From the NCBI GenBank assembly GCA_014529385.2, contig CM043944.1, positions 178,098,240 through 178,162,239 on the forward strand: a DNA stretch of 64,000 bases. Direction: 5' to 3'. A program made the position numbers and the translations under genes. The notes below the pieces were generated by a model that was given only the letters and a program-made list of their open reading frames with translations, was not told the origin of the DNA and searched no databases. The DNA comes from Adiantum capillus-veneris. Its lineage: Eukaryota > Streptophyta > Polypodiopsida > Polypodiales > Pteridaceae. Below, piece after piece: positions 10,624-19,505 of this stretch (positions within the stretch are counted from its first letter, which is position 1; every line of letters starts with the position of its first letter).

Positions 10624-13600
10624 TCACGTGGTGTGAGTGGAGTTCATAAGTGACTCTCGATGCTCAAAAATGGCTGAAATGAGCGTCGCAATAGAGAGTC
10701 CACATCGTGGTTGGGAGAGGAAGGTATGTAGGGAGAGCTCATGGCTGAATATATGGGGAAAAGAGGACCTAATGTGGTCAAAAGCTGAGCACTCAAGTAG
10801 TGTGTGGTACTCACTCTCTCGCACTTGACGAGGGCATAAGGTGCAAAGTCGATGACACTCCTCGCCAGTGCCCCAACGTCCTGTCTCGCAGCGTAGAGAA
10901 TGGGAGCTAAGACGAATGGAGGCAATGGTGTGGATCGCACTCAATGGGATGGGCTCAAGGATGTAGGAATGGGTTCGGTTACCTCGTTCCGAGAAGAAGA
11001 GAGATTTGTAGTTTGGGGCAACGTGTGTGGTGTAATGGCTGAAGCGAGAACCTCCGGATTTCTCCCAAGCCATGATACATTGGCGTTGTAAGAAGGCCTC
11101 ATTAACTTGGGAGTCGATCGACGCATCCTTGACCAAGTGACATGCATCCCATCTTCCAAACCATTTCTTGATATCATGCATCCACCCCGAACTTAGTATT
11201 TTGCTCTTGCATGTCTTTTGAACCTTTTGACTTGCTTCATATGCGATTCTAGGAAGTCGATGCAAAGGGCTACGTTGTGTCTTACGCATGTACTCCACAA
11301 CCCTTTCCATGCCCAAGACCTCAATGGGAAGCAATCCGGACTCAAGAAGTAAGAGCATGTAGGGTGTTTGTGTCTTGACTTGGAGAAAGTTGGTGAGAAA
11401 ACGCTTTTGGACATTCTCAAACTCTTTCCAAGTAGACTTCCCGATGCTTCCACCCCACACCTCCACTCCATAAAGAAGCACCGGTGTCACCAATGTGTCA
11501 AAGAGGTACTTTTTGAGAGCCCAACACTTGATCTCTCCTGCATTGCACATGTTCTCAAATGCATAATAAGCCCTCTTTCCGGCTTCCAAGCGACGCATTG
11601 CACAATCCTTCCATTTATGATTGGATGGAACCTCAAGGCCAAGGTACTTGAAGTGATCTACCACTTCAAGTTTCTCATTGTTGTATACAATGCATGGATT
11701 TTCTTCATTGAGGGTCTTTACAAGCATAACCTTGGTTTTGGATCCATTCACGACCAGCCCGCTATGTAGGCAAAAGCGTTCCAAGACACTCATAAGCTTT
11801 TGTGCATCTTCTAAGGTATGTGCCAAGAGCACTACATCATCGGCATAAAGCAAAAGCATGATCACCGCATTTCCAATCTTAACCTCTTCTATGCCTTCTT
11901 GCTGCATAAAATCAAGAACCATGTATTCCAATTCATCAATGAGTAGCCCAAAGAGGGTTGGGGAAAGTGGGCATCCTTGTTTGACACCAATAGTGCTTGC
12001 AAAAAATTCTGAAATTCCATCTCCCATACGTAATCGACATATCACTTTTTGGTAGATGCGAAAGACTGCATGCATAAATTCTCTCAGTACTTGAAGGCTT
12101 TGCATACGTCTCCAAAGATTTCCTTGTGGTACCATGTCAAAAGCTTTCTTGAAATCCACAAAACAACAATACAACTTTTTTCCTTTCAATCGAGACGCTT
12201 CCATAAGAACTCGAAGAGTGACAAGGTGATCAATAGTGCTATGATGCTTTCGAAAACCTGCTTGGCCAAGCGCACGTTTGCCATTCTTTTCATCCCATTC
12301 ACTTATCTTCATCTCCATGATACATCCAAATAACTTTGCCATCAAAGAACCAACCATTATAGTGCGATAGTTGTTCACATTGTTTACATCTCCTCCTTTG
12401 TGCAAAGGTTTGATCCAATTTGCACTCCAATCATGAGGCATGCCATACTGAAGTGCAAGGTTAAACATATCGCATATCCAATATCGTGTTTTCTTGCTTG
12501 TCCATTTAATCATTTCAGCCTTGACACCTTGAAGGTCACCTGCCTTGCGAGTAGCAAGTTTCTCAAGCGCGCGGCATACATCTTCAATGGTAAAGAAGGG
12601 AGACATAAATGGAAGGGAGCTACAACCCTCCATCTTATCAACATTGGGTTGCTCATAGAGGTTCTTACAATGCATATACATATCCTCAAGAGTCAAGTCA
12701 CCAAAGCTCTCAACGCGCTTGCCTTTTAGATTTTGCCAAAACTTGCCACATGCATGTGCTTTCTCTTGTGCTAAAAGAAGTTGTTTTTCGACTTCCCACC
12801 TTCTCCTCTTCTTTTGAACAAGTGCTTTGTATGTGTGTGAACATTCCAAGTAAACTTCCTTGTCTTTGATTGCATCCAATCTTAGCAAGTGTTTTCGGGC
12901 TTGACTACATTCCATGTCAAACCATTTCTTCTTGGTGCTACCCTTCTTAGACCTTTTGCAAGACATGTGTTTCGCCGAAAAGCATTCCTTCGCACAAGAG
13001 AAAATTACTTCTTTGAAAACTTTCCACTTGCATTCTAATGTTGGGCTCCCTTGATGCTCTATCATGCTTAACATTTGGTCCACCATATCAGCATATATAA
13101 GTGCTCGTTTGAAGTCTAGACGTAGGTACAAATGATTCACATCATGATTGGAGGCTACATGCTCGGGCCGTTTACCACACTTGAGGTCAATACATAAAAT
13201 CCTATGATCCGATTCCGGATTCCATTCACCAAGTATAAAGCTTTGTATGCATTCTAGAGTGGCTTCTGAGAACAACATATAGTCAATCACGCTAGCACCA
13301 TTGTGCTTTCTACATGTAAAGTCATTGGTGCCTTGCCATAGAGATACACCATTTGCAATGAGCATTCCGGTACTATTGCACATATGTAGAAGTGACTTTC
13401 CATAGTGATCCACTTCTTTTGCATCATTAGAACTTCGATTATACATGTATGAGTCATCCACTCTTCTTGATACATGCGGCATGTCGACTTGTTGTGTGTC
13501 GTGTTGTAACATATTTGTGCGAGCATTCATGTCTCCAAAAACAATGACTTCACCTTGATCCTTGTAATGAGCAATGTCTTCCTCTAGTTCAACAAAGGGC

Positions 13601-14004
13601 TGATCTCTATCCATATTCAAGCGAGCATAAAAGTTGGAGTCATAGTGAGGAATGTAGCAGCCGGCCACAAACATGACTTGACCATTTGGTGGGCTGATTT
13701 TCAGCCATAAGTAGCGTTTATACTTATCTTCTTTGACAATGGAAACATCTTTCAAACCCTTTTTGGTCATACATGCTACGCCTCCTTGGCCTCTTCGTTG
13801 CTTTGCATTTTTGGCCCACATCAAAGAATGTACATCGTATTTGTCAAATCCAAGAATTCGTTGCGCATCATGCTCCCATGTTTCGACAAGAAGTATCACA
13901 TCGGAGTCATTGGTAAGCTCATCAATGCCAATTCCCGCATTCCATGGATACCCATTACAATTCCAAAAGCTTATTCGCAAGCGTGATTTGGTCTCATAGA
14001 TCAT
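10624..14004 (-). CDS. LINE ORF2: endonuclease-reverse transcriptase (1126 aa)
   Basis: The ORF2 protein nicks the target and copies the element RNA into the chromosome. Its N-terminus is an APE-type endonuclease (EEP fold): WNCNG at 14-18, VETW at about 40, FGDMN at 156-160 and SDHR at 265-268. The reverse transcriptase follows, with FVDFKKAFD at 615-623, GVKQGCPLSP at 673-682 and the catalytic YADD at 720-723. The thumb region has a KYLGLE motif at about 787. A C-terminal cysteine/histidine cluster, C1054-x2-C1057-x9-H1067-x4-C1072, resembles the zinc knuckle of L1/Tx1-like proteins. No RNase H domain is apparent. It is intact and uninterrupted; its ATG lies six bases after the ORF1 stop, which suggests reinitiation. 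The clade is uncertain; a phylogeny of residues 480-800 would settle it. Confidence 0.95.
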   Translation of the reverse strand: MIYETKSRLRISFWNCNGYPWNAGIGIDELTNDSDVILLVETWEHDAQRILGFDKYDVHSLMWAKNAKQRRGQGGVACMTKKGLKDVSIVKEDKYKRYLWLKISPPNGQVMFVAGCYIPHYDSNFYARLNMDRDQPFVELEEDIAHYKDQGEVIVFGDMNARTNMLQHDTQQVDMPHVSRRVDDSYMYNRSSNDAKEVDHYGKSLLHMCNSTGMLIANGVSLWQGTNDFTCRKHNGASVIDYMLFSEATLECIQSFILGEWNPESDHRILCIDLKCGKRPEHVASNHDVNHLYLRLDFKRALIYADMVDQMLSMIEHQGSPTLECKWKVFKEVIFSCAKECFSAKHMSCKRSKKGSTKKKWFDMECSQARKHLLRLDAIKDKEVYLECSHTYKALVQKKRRRWEVEKQLLLAQEKAHACGKFWQNLKGKRVESFGDLTLEDMYMHCKNLYEQPNVDKMEGCSSLPFMSPFFTIEDVCRALEKLATRKAGDLQGVKAEMIKWTSKKTRYWICDMFNLALQYGMPHDWSANWIKPLHKGGDVNNVNNYRTIMVGSLMAKLFGCIMEMKISEWDEKNGKRALGQAGFRKHHSTIDHLVTLRVLMEASRLKGKKLYCCFVDFKKAFDMVPQGNLWRRMQSLQVLREFMHAVFRIYQKVICRLRMGDGISEFFASTIGVKQGCPLSPTLFGLLIDELEYMVLDFMQQEGIEEVKIGNAVIMLLLYADDVVLLAHTLEDAQKLMSVLERFCLHSGLVVNGSKTKVMLVKTLNEENPCIVYNNEKLEVVDHFKYLGLEVPSNHKWKDCAMRRLEAGKRAYYAFENMCNAGEIKCWALKKYLFDTLVTPVLLYGVEVWGGSIGKSTWKEFENVQKRFLTNFLQVKTQTPYMLLLLESGLLPIEVLGMERVVEYMRKTQRSPLHRLPRIAYEASQKVQKTCKSKILSSGWMHDIKKWFGRWDACHLVKDASIDSQVNEAFLQRQCIMAWEKSGGSRFSHYTTHVAPNYKSLFFSERGNRTHSYILEPIPLSAIHTIASIRLSSHSLRCETGRWGTGEECHRLCTLCPRQVRESEYHTLLECSAFDHIRSSFPHIFSHELSLHTFLSQPRCGLSIATLISAIFEHRESLMNSTHTT

Positions 14005-14010
14005 GTGTCC

Positions 14011-14982
14011 CTATTTGTTGGGTGGACTTGCATCCTCCTCAAGTGCCTTTTCTTCTTGAGATGATACCTTAACCTTCTTGCTTCTTTCCTTGTATGCTTT
14101 GCGACGTACATTTTGTTGCATAAGAGTGCGATCCTCATATACATTACAACCCGTTCCTTTGAGGTAGATCCAACCATTGTCAAGGATGATCTTTCTCTTT
14201 ACCTCATCAGCCATGGTACATACAATAGGTCTTTCTCCCGAGCGAGGGACTCCTTGTTTTCCAACTCGATGTGCACCATAAGCCATGATTCCTGACATGC
14301 CAAAGTGTGTAGCAAAAAACTCTTCAATAGCAACCGCAAGAGATTGGGGTGTTTCCATGCTTTCCTCCTTGATTCCACGAATGACGATGTTCTTTGAGCG
14401 TTTTTGTCGTTCTTGCAATTCTTGAGTGTCCACATTCTCTACATTCTTTGCTTGGACAACGGCTTGCGTGATAGGAGATGTAGAAACCACATTATCCTTA
14501 CATATATCAGCCCATGATTTGGATGCATTTCTCATCTCACATACATCATGTCGTATTGTATCTATCGTTTCCTCTTTCAATACATGATCACTCTCAACTT
14601 TGCTCAAGCGCTCTTTCACTACATTCATGTCCACAAGAGAGTGTTTACATTCTTGAACTTCATTCTCAAGATGCATCAAGCGTGTTGTTTGCATTTCAAG
14701 AACCTTCTTGAGGTGCTCATTCTCCACAACGAGAACTCTTAAAGTACCATTCTCCATTGCAAGTGCGCGCAACTCTTCACCTTGCTTGTTGACGGTTTCT
14801 TGTAACGAGATCAAGTAAGCCATGATCATTGCTTCCGTTGTTGTAGACGATGTGGTTGGATTAGCATCCAAATTCCTTGGAGATTTTGCATCATTCTCCA
14901 TGGCGAGTGTGGCTTTTCCACCCTTGCGAGTTTTGTCTGACATTGCCTTCAAGTCGGCAACAAAAACGCAAAGTTTTGACAA
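14011..14982 (-). CDS. LINE ORF1: coiled-coil RNA-binding protein (323 aa)
   Basis: ORF1 directly precedes ORF2 on the same transcript. Residues about 50-150 form a heptad-rich, Leu/Glu/Lys-rich coiled coil (LQETVNKQGEELRALAMENG), suited to trimer formation. Residues about 196-290 begin KNIVIRGIKEE and contain AYGAHRVGK, similar to the RRM-like core of L1-type ORF1p (Transposase_22-like). The C-terminus is basic. Such proteins coat the element RNA as a chaperone. Translation may start at M1 or at M14 (MSDKTRKGGK), which gives a more typical basic start. The ORF is intact. No CCHC knuckle is seen. Confidence 0.85.
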   Translation of the reverse strand: MSKLCVFVADLKAMSDKTRKGGKATLAMENDAKSPRNLDANPTTSSTTTEAMIMAYLISLQETVNKQGEELRALAMENGTLRVLVVENEHLKKVLEMQTTRLMHLENEVQECKHSLVDMNVVKERLSKVESDHVLKEETIDTIRHDVCEMRNASKSWADICKDNVVSTSPITQAVVQAKNVENVDTQELQERQKRSKNIVIRGIKEESMETPQSLAVAIEEFFATHFGMSGIMAYGAHRVGKQGVPRSGERPIVCTMADEVKRKIILDNGWIYLKGTGCNVYEDRTLMQQNVRRKAYKERSKKVKVSSQEEKALEEDASPPNK

Positions 14983-15164
14983 TTTTTTGAGTTCTGAGAT
15001 GCTGTTACAGCAAAGCCTTCCATTACACAGAAAAATTCTGTCTTTACATCAATGCGTAGAGGGCTTTGTGCTCTTCGATTGAAGCTATAGATCACCTAAA
15101 TCGGAGTTCGGATGAGCAAGTTATGGTCAAAAGAGTGAACTGCTGTCTACTAGGTCAAAAAACG

Positions 15165-15166
<2 letters not shown>
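14983..15166 (-). promoter_or_regulatory. LINE 5' UTR and probable internal promoter region
   Basis: 184 bp of non-repetitive sequence separate ORF1 from the (GA)n tract. The element starts on its own strand with GCCGTTTTTTGACC immediately after (TC)n. Autonomous LINEs normally carry their promoter here; no specific box is recognised. Confidence 0.55.
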
Positions 15167-15205
<39 letters not shown>

Positions 15206-15509
15206 GAGAGAGAGAATTAACTAGAGGTAGAGAGAGGGAGATAGATAGTAGATAGAGAAAGAGAGAGAGGGAGAGGGAGAGGCATAGGGAGATAGAAATA
15301 GGGGGAGAAAGAAAGAGATATAGAAATAGGGATAGAGGGAAAGATGGAGAGAGATAGAAATAGGGAGAGAAAGAAAGAGAGATAGAGAAAGAGAGGGAGA
15401 GAGGGAAAGAGGGAGAGAAAGAGAGATAGAGGGAAAAAGGGAGAGAAAGAGAGGTAGAGAAAGAAAGAGAGATAGATAGAGGGAGACACGGAAAGAGAGA
15501 GAGGGAGAG

Positions 15510-15553
<44 letters not shown>

Positions 15554-15619
15554 GGAAATAAGGATAAGAAAAGAGAGAGAGTAGATAGAGAGGGAGAGAA
15601 AGAGGGGAATAGAGAAGGG

Positions 15620-15650
<31 letters not shown>

Positions 15651-15824
15651 TGGGAAGAGGGAGAGATAGAGAGAGAGTGTAGATAGAGGGAAAGAAAGAG
15701 AGAGAGAGAGTGTAGATGGAGGGAAAGAGGGAGAGAAAGAGAGAGATAGAGGGAAATAGGGACAGGGATAGAGAGAGAGGGAGAGAGAAAGAAAAAGGGA
15801 AAGAGGGAAAGAGAGGGATAGGGA

Positions 15825-15885
<61 letters not shown>

Positions 15886-16345
15886 CAAGAAAGAGAAAGA
15901 GAGGGAGACAAAGAGAGAGATGGAGGGAAATAGGGATAGGGAAAGAAAGAGAGTAGAGAGAGAGGTGGAGAAAGAGAGTAATAGAGAGAGGGAGAGAAAG
16001 AGAGGAACAGAGAGAGGGAGAGAGATAGAGAAAGAGAGGGAGAGAGGGAAAGGGGGAGATAAAGAGAGAGATAGAGGGAAAGAGGGAGAGATAGAGTGAG
16101 ATAGGAAAAGAGGGATAGAAAGAGAGAGATAGAGGGAAATAGGGATAGGGAAAGAGAGAGAGTAGATAGAGAGGGAGAGAAAGAGAGGAATAGAGATAGA
16201 GGGATAGAGAAAGAGAGGGAAAGAGAGAGAGATAGAGAAAGAGAGAGAGAGAGGCAAAAAGAGGGAGAGAAAGAGAGAGATAGAGGGAAAGAGGGAGAGA
16301 AAGAGGGGTAGAGAAAGAAAGAGAGAGAGAAAGAGAGGGAAAGAG
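15167..16345 (+). repeat. 1.2-kb GA-rich microsatellite block
   Basis: Almost entirely purine, built of GAGA, GGGA, GATA and GAAA variants with pure (GA)n cores (for example 15827-15878). Open frames of several hundred Ser/Leu/Pro codons on the minus strand are translation of (CT)n and are not genes. It forms the 5' flank of the LINE. Confidence 0.95.
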
Positions 16346-16505
16346 AGAGAAAGCGAAGGGCAGCCCATCCCCAAGCTTGGAGGGTGTAGGTAGAAGACAA
16401 GGGGAAAGAGAGGGAAAGAGAGAGAGAGAGAAAGAGAGGGAAAGAGAGAGAAAGTGAAGGGCAGCCCATCCCCAAGCTTGGAGGGTGTAAGTAGAAGACA
16501 AGGGG
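16346..16505 (+). repeat. Tandem duplication of about 102 bp containing the HSPA12-like tail
   Basis: The block beginning 'gaagggcagcccatcc' at about 16355 and ending 'gaagacaagggg' recurs at about 16457, separated by GA repeat. Read on the minus strand it encodes LQAWGWAAL, similar to the WGW motif following the nucleotide-binding start of HSPA12-like proteins. Slippage in the GA tract probably duplicated it. Confidence 0.8.
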
Positions 16506-16509
16506 TTCC

Positions 16510-16761
16510 ACTTGTAAAACATGTTGATCTATATTTTGCAATAATAGGATGAAGCGGCTGCCTCAGTTTCTGAGGCCAATTTAGGACATGGTGGATGTCC
16601 CTAGGGTCTCTCTTGTGGACGTGCGCGAAGCCCAAAAAAGTGGTACCCAAGTCCAAAGCCACCATGACCTTAGCCAAGACCTCCATGCCTCGGTAGAAGA
16701 CGTCATCCATGTTTGGCTTCTCATCTCTGAGAGTGCTTGCTTTACATGGAGGTGCAGACAT
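16510..16761 (-). pseudogene. HSPA12/Hsp70-like ATPase, N-terminal fragment
   Basis: The minus strand encodes MSAPPCKASTLRDEK, then VALDLGTTFLGFAHVHKRD and VLNWPQK. DLGTT followed by GFA is the phosphate-1 loop of the actin/Hsp70 ATPase fold in the spacing of HSPA12-type proteins. Beyond about residue 75 the frame shifts, and the WGWAAL motif then appears twice before the sequence dissolves into (CT)n. The rest of the ATPase is missing. It may be a first exon or a captured gene fragment. The similarity is seen by eye in one short motif set and needs a search. Confidence 0.5.
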
Positions 16762-16831
16762 GACTCTGGGATGGAGAGAGAGAGAGAAACTCACTGAGAA
16801 AAAATAAAATTACTTATTACATTACATTAGA

Positions 16832-17597
16832 ATTTTAATGTTACAATCAATTGATCACTTAGATGTTGAATTTAGGTGTAGCCAACACAAAACGATGGCT
16901 ACATTTACAACCTTAACATGTATATGTGTGTACATATATATCTGTTTATGAATGTATGTAGGCACTTAGTACGGGAGCATAGCATCCGAAGGTTAGACGC
17001 TTCCTCTTGGGTATAGTCCTTTTTTAATCGTGGCATTGCGGTCGTTGATCCACTCATGCATGGATTACCGCAATGTACCTTTGGTTTTACCACGGTCGAG
17101 ACTATGATAATATCTAAAGAGGTGCAGTTGACCTTTGGCACTACTAGTCTCTACTTAGGTCTACTAGTATGTGTATGTATCTACTTGTTTGTGTGCTAAT
17201 ATATATATCCTCTGGGAGATAATTGTAATGTTACAATCAATTGATCACTTAGACGTTGAATTTAGGTGCATCCAACACAAAATAATGGCTACATTTACAA
17301 CCTTAACATATATATGTGTGTACATATATATCTATTTATGCATGTACGTAGGCACTAAGTACGGGAGCATAGCATACAAAGGTTAGACACTTCCTCTTGG
17401 GTACAGTCCTTTTTTAATCATGGTGTTTCAGTCATTGATCCACTCATGCATGGATTACCGCAACGTACCTTTGGTTTTACCACGGTTGAAACTACGATGA
17501 TATCTAAAGAGGTACAGTTGACCTTTGGCGCTACTAACCTCTACTTAGGTCTACTAGTATGTATATGTATCTACGTGTTTGTGTGCTAATATACTTG
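16832..17597 (+). repeat. 390-bp tandem duplication
   Basis: Two copies (16832-17206 and 17222-17597) start at 'aatgttacaatcaattg' with a period of 390 bp and differ at scattered sites. Each contains a repeated (TA)-rich 'tatatgtgtgtacatatatat' core. On the minus strand each can encode a short Trp/Asn/Lys segment (WINDRNATIKKG) faintly like the end of Tnp2, too weak to assign. Confidence 0.9.
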
Positions 17598-17663
17598 TTT
17601 ACATATTTAAAGATGAGTGACTAGGGTGGAAAGCTTAATCTTAAATTGCTCTTTGTAATGTAG

Positions 17664-17786
17664 ATGTCAGACGACAGGCCAACTGGTGAGGAGCAGCCAG
17701 CTGGCTCTTCTTTTGGTTGGTTCACATCTCAAGTGGGCTCCCACCTGGAATGGACATCGCCTCCAGTGAACCCCAGTCTTGAATCG
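17664..17786 (+). CDS. Unknown spliced gene, first recognisable exon
   Basis: It starts MSDDRPTGEEQPAG just after an acceptor-like TGTAG and runs 41 codons to a GTGAG donor at 17787. The peptide is Ser/Pro/Gly-rich with two Trp. No domain is recognised. The nearest acceptor for the next exon (AG at 17873) leaves the phase off by one, so the junction is either mis-chosen or broken. Confidence 0.5.
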
Positions 17787-17873
17787 GTGAGAACAAACAA
17801 AGAAATAAATAATGTTTCTACGTAGTTAACCATAAACCATGAGTGTCATAGGTTTTTTTCTGTTATTTGCAAG

Positions 17874-18658
17874 CATAGCCATCCTACACTACTCTTCTCA
17901 AATTCCTCCACCGGTCATAGATCCTGACTTACAGCGGGCTATCTCTTCACGAGAGTAGTACCTCCATTTGGCAGAGGATTTGTTTGGCTACTACATTCCG
18001 CATCAACTTGTGACCTACGGAATTTCTTCATAGACTACACCATGGGGGAGTCAGGGAGGGACGCCTTACCTACAGAGCCTCGCACCGACGGCACCTCCCT
18101 CTACTCTCCCTTCCTATCGTCCTAGTCCTATTCCATCGCAGAGTCCTACTCCGCTTGCATTGCAGGGTCCTACTCCCCTTGCATCGCAGGGTCCTACTCC
18201 CATGGCATCATAGGGTCTTACGCCACTCCATTCCACTCCAGCTTTGCCAGAACATCATCGACAAACTTCCTCCGGCAGCGTGCGTCGACGCTCGTCTTAG
18301 GGCAGCGAGCGCTGTGAGAGACGAAGTGGCAGCGGATCTTGTGGTTTTGCATGTTTTGGTAGTGGCAAGGGAGCGGAGTCCCCACTTTCAGAGTGTGCCA
18401 CCCCTGATGAAGAGAACGAGGATACTAATGCACCCATACTAGACACGCATGGGTGGTACTACAGGGTTAAATATGGCGGGGAGGTTGATTTTGACAGAGC
18501 ACAGGGCAAGGCATTTTGATGCCATCTACAAATTCTTATACATTCAACATATAAGAATTATTTTATAAAGTGCAGAGACCGACTGCCCGATCATGCACAG
18601 TAAATTGAGGACGCTCTGTTAACTAGATTTCCAAACACCCCCGATCAAAGTTTTTCAC
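17874..18658 (+). pseudogene. Unknown spliced gene, large exon (5' part) with six in-frame stops
   Basis: One frame, set by 17875, stays coherent across 780 bp: a leader, a Pro/Ser/Gln-rich repeat (GPTPLASQ), then an acidic stretch (ATPDEENEDTNAP) and HGWYYRVKYGGEVDFD. Stops interrupt it at 17956, 18031, 18211 and 18298 (TAG), 18517 (TGA) and 18601 (TAA). Each needs only one C-to-T change from CAG, CGA or CAA; at 18211 the neighbouring repeat unit still has CAG. The exon is cut at 18658 by the LTR element. The same frame continues exactly at 22620 beyond it. I cannot name the product; a DNA-transposon accessory protein is one possibility. Confidence 0.6.
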
Positions 18659-18800
18659 TGTCGAGAGAGAAGGAGAGAGCACAGAAATAGAACCCCCAAG
18701 TGTGTGGAATACACACATGAGATGATGTATATATAGAGGGGACCTGGGTGCCATATATAGAGAAGCCATATATTGAGTAGCTTCACATATAATCTCGACA
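18659..18800 (-). repeat. 3' LTR of the non-autonomous element
   Basis: 142 bp. On the element strand it reads TGTCGAGATTAT...CTCTCGACA. Six differences from the 5' LTR by eye. On the element strand the sequence just upstream is GAGCGGGGG (18801-18809), a good polypurine tract. Confidence 0.88.
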
Positions 18801-18904
18801 CCCCCGCTCAAATAAGGGTCCCTAACTGTGGATGAAAAAACCCTTGGGGGATCAAGGGAAAAACCCACAGCTCTATATACACCCACCGTTATATTATAAA
18901 AATC

Positions 18905-19210
18905 ATTGAATATACAAATGTTCACGAGGAGCTACATCACTCCTTTTACAATGAATATTTCACGAGGAGCTACGTCACTCCTTTTACAATGAATGTTTTA
19001 TGAGGAGTTACATTACTCCTATCAAATACAATAATGAACACAAAGGTTCAATAAAGAGGTGTAAAGGCTATCGATTAGCTTGTAATCAAAAGTGTCTCCG
19101 TGAATCTGCTGTGTAGCTTGTCATCAATATCGCATCACCAAACATATCTTCATGTTGTCATCAATATGGCATCACCACACATATCTTCATAAAAATTTTA
19201 TTGTCACCAA
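18905..19210 (+). repeat. Short tandem repeats inside the LTR element
   Basis: A 38-bp unit around 'ttcacgaggagctac' occurs three times from 18921, followed by units around 'tgtcatcaatat.gcatcacca' at about 19116 and 19156. No coding capacity. Confidence 0.85.
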
Positions 19211-19505
19211 GTTTGTCTTCATAAAATCAATTCTTTGATCAATCCTACATAGATCATAGACTCAAAAAAAAAAAAAACATAGTCATGAAAATTATTAGCA
19301 TCGTTAATGAAATAATTACGTTCACAATGCCATAAGAGATGGTTCGCGACGCCACTCTTTTGACGACATATATACACACGACAACATAGGGTACATAAAG
19401 TATGAACGTAAAAGTACAAAATGTGTGATTACGTGATGCAAATGATTTACTACATAAAACAACATTTATCAACGTAATGATCAATGAATACCATCAAAGT
19501 ATTAA

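Larger units (their letters stand above)
10571..15166 (-). mobile_element. Full-length LINE between (TC)n tracts, two intact ORFs
   Basis: The unit consists of a 5' UTR (15166-14983), ORF1 (14982-14011), a six-base gap, ORF2 (14004-10624) and a 3' UTR of only 53 bp. On the element strand both flanks are (TC)n: the 5' flank is the 1.3-kb tract at 15167 onward, and the 3' flank passes through (TATC)n into the tract ending at 10143. No poly-A tail is present. The 3' UTR has a clear stem-loop (10581-10611). Both ORFs are uninterrupted, so insertion is probably recent. A target-site duplication cannot be scored inside a microsatellite. ORF2 lacks an obvious RNase H. Confidence 0.88.

Noticed and set aside
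15150-16541. Minus-strand open frames of more than 400 Ser/Leu/Pro-rich codons
   Set aside because: They are translations of the (CT)n/(GA)n block in several frames at once and have no real codon signal.
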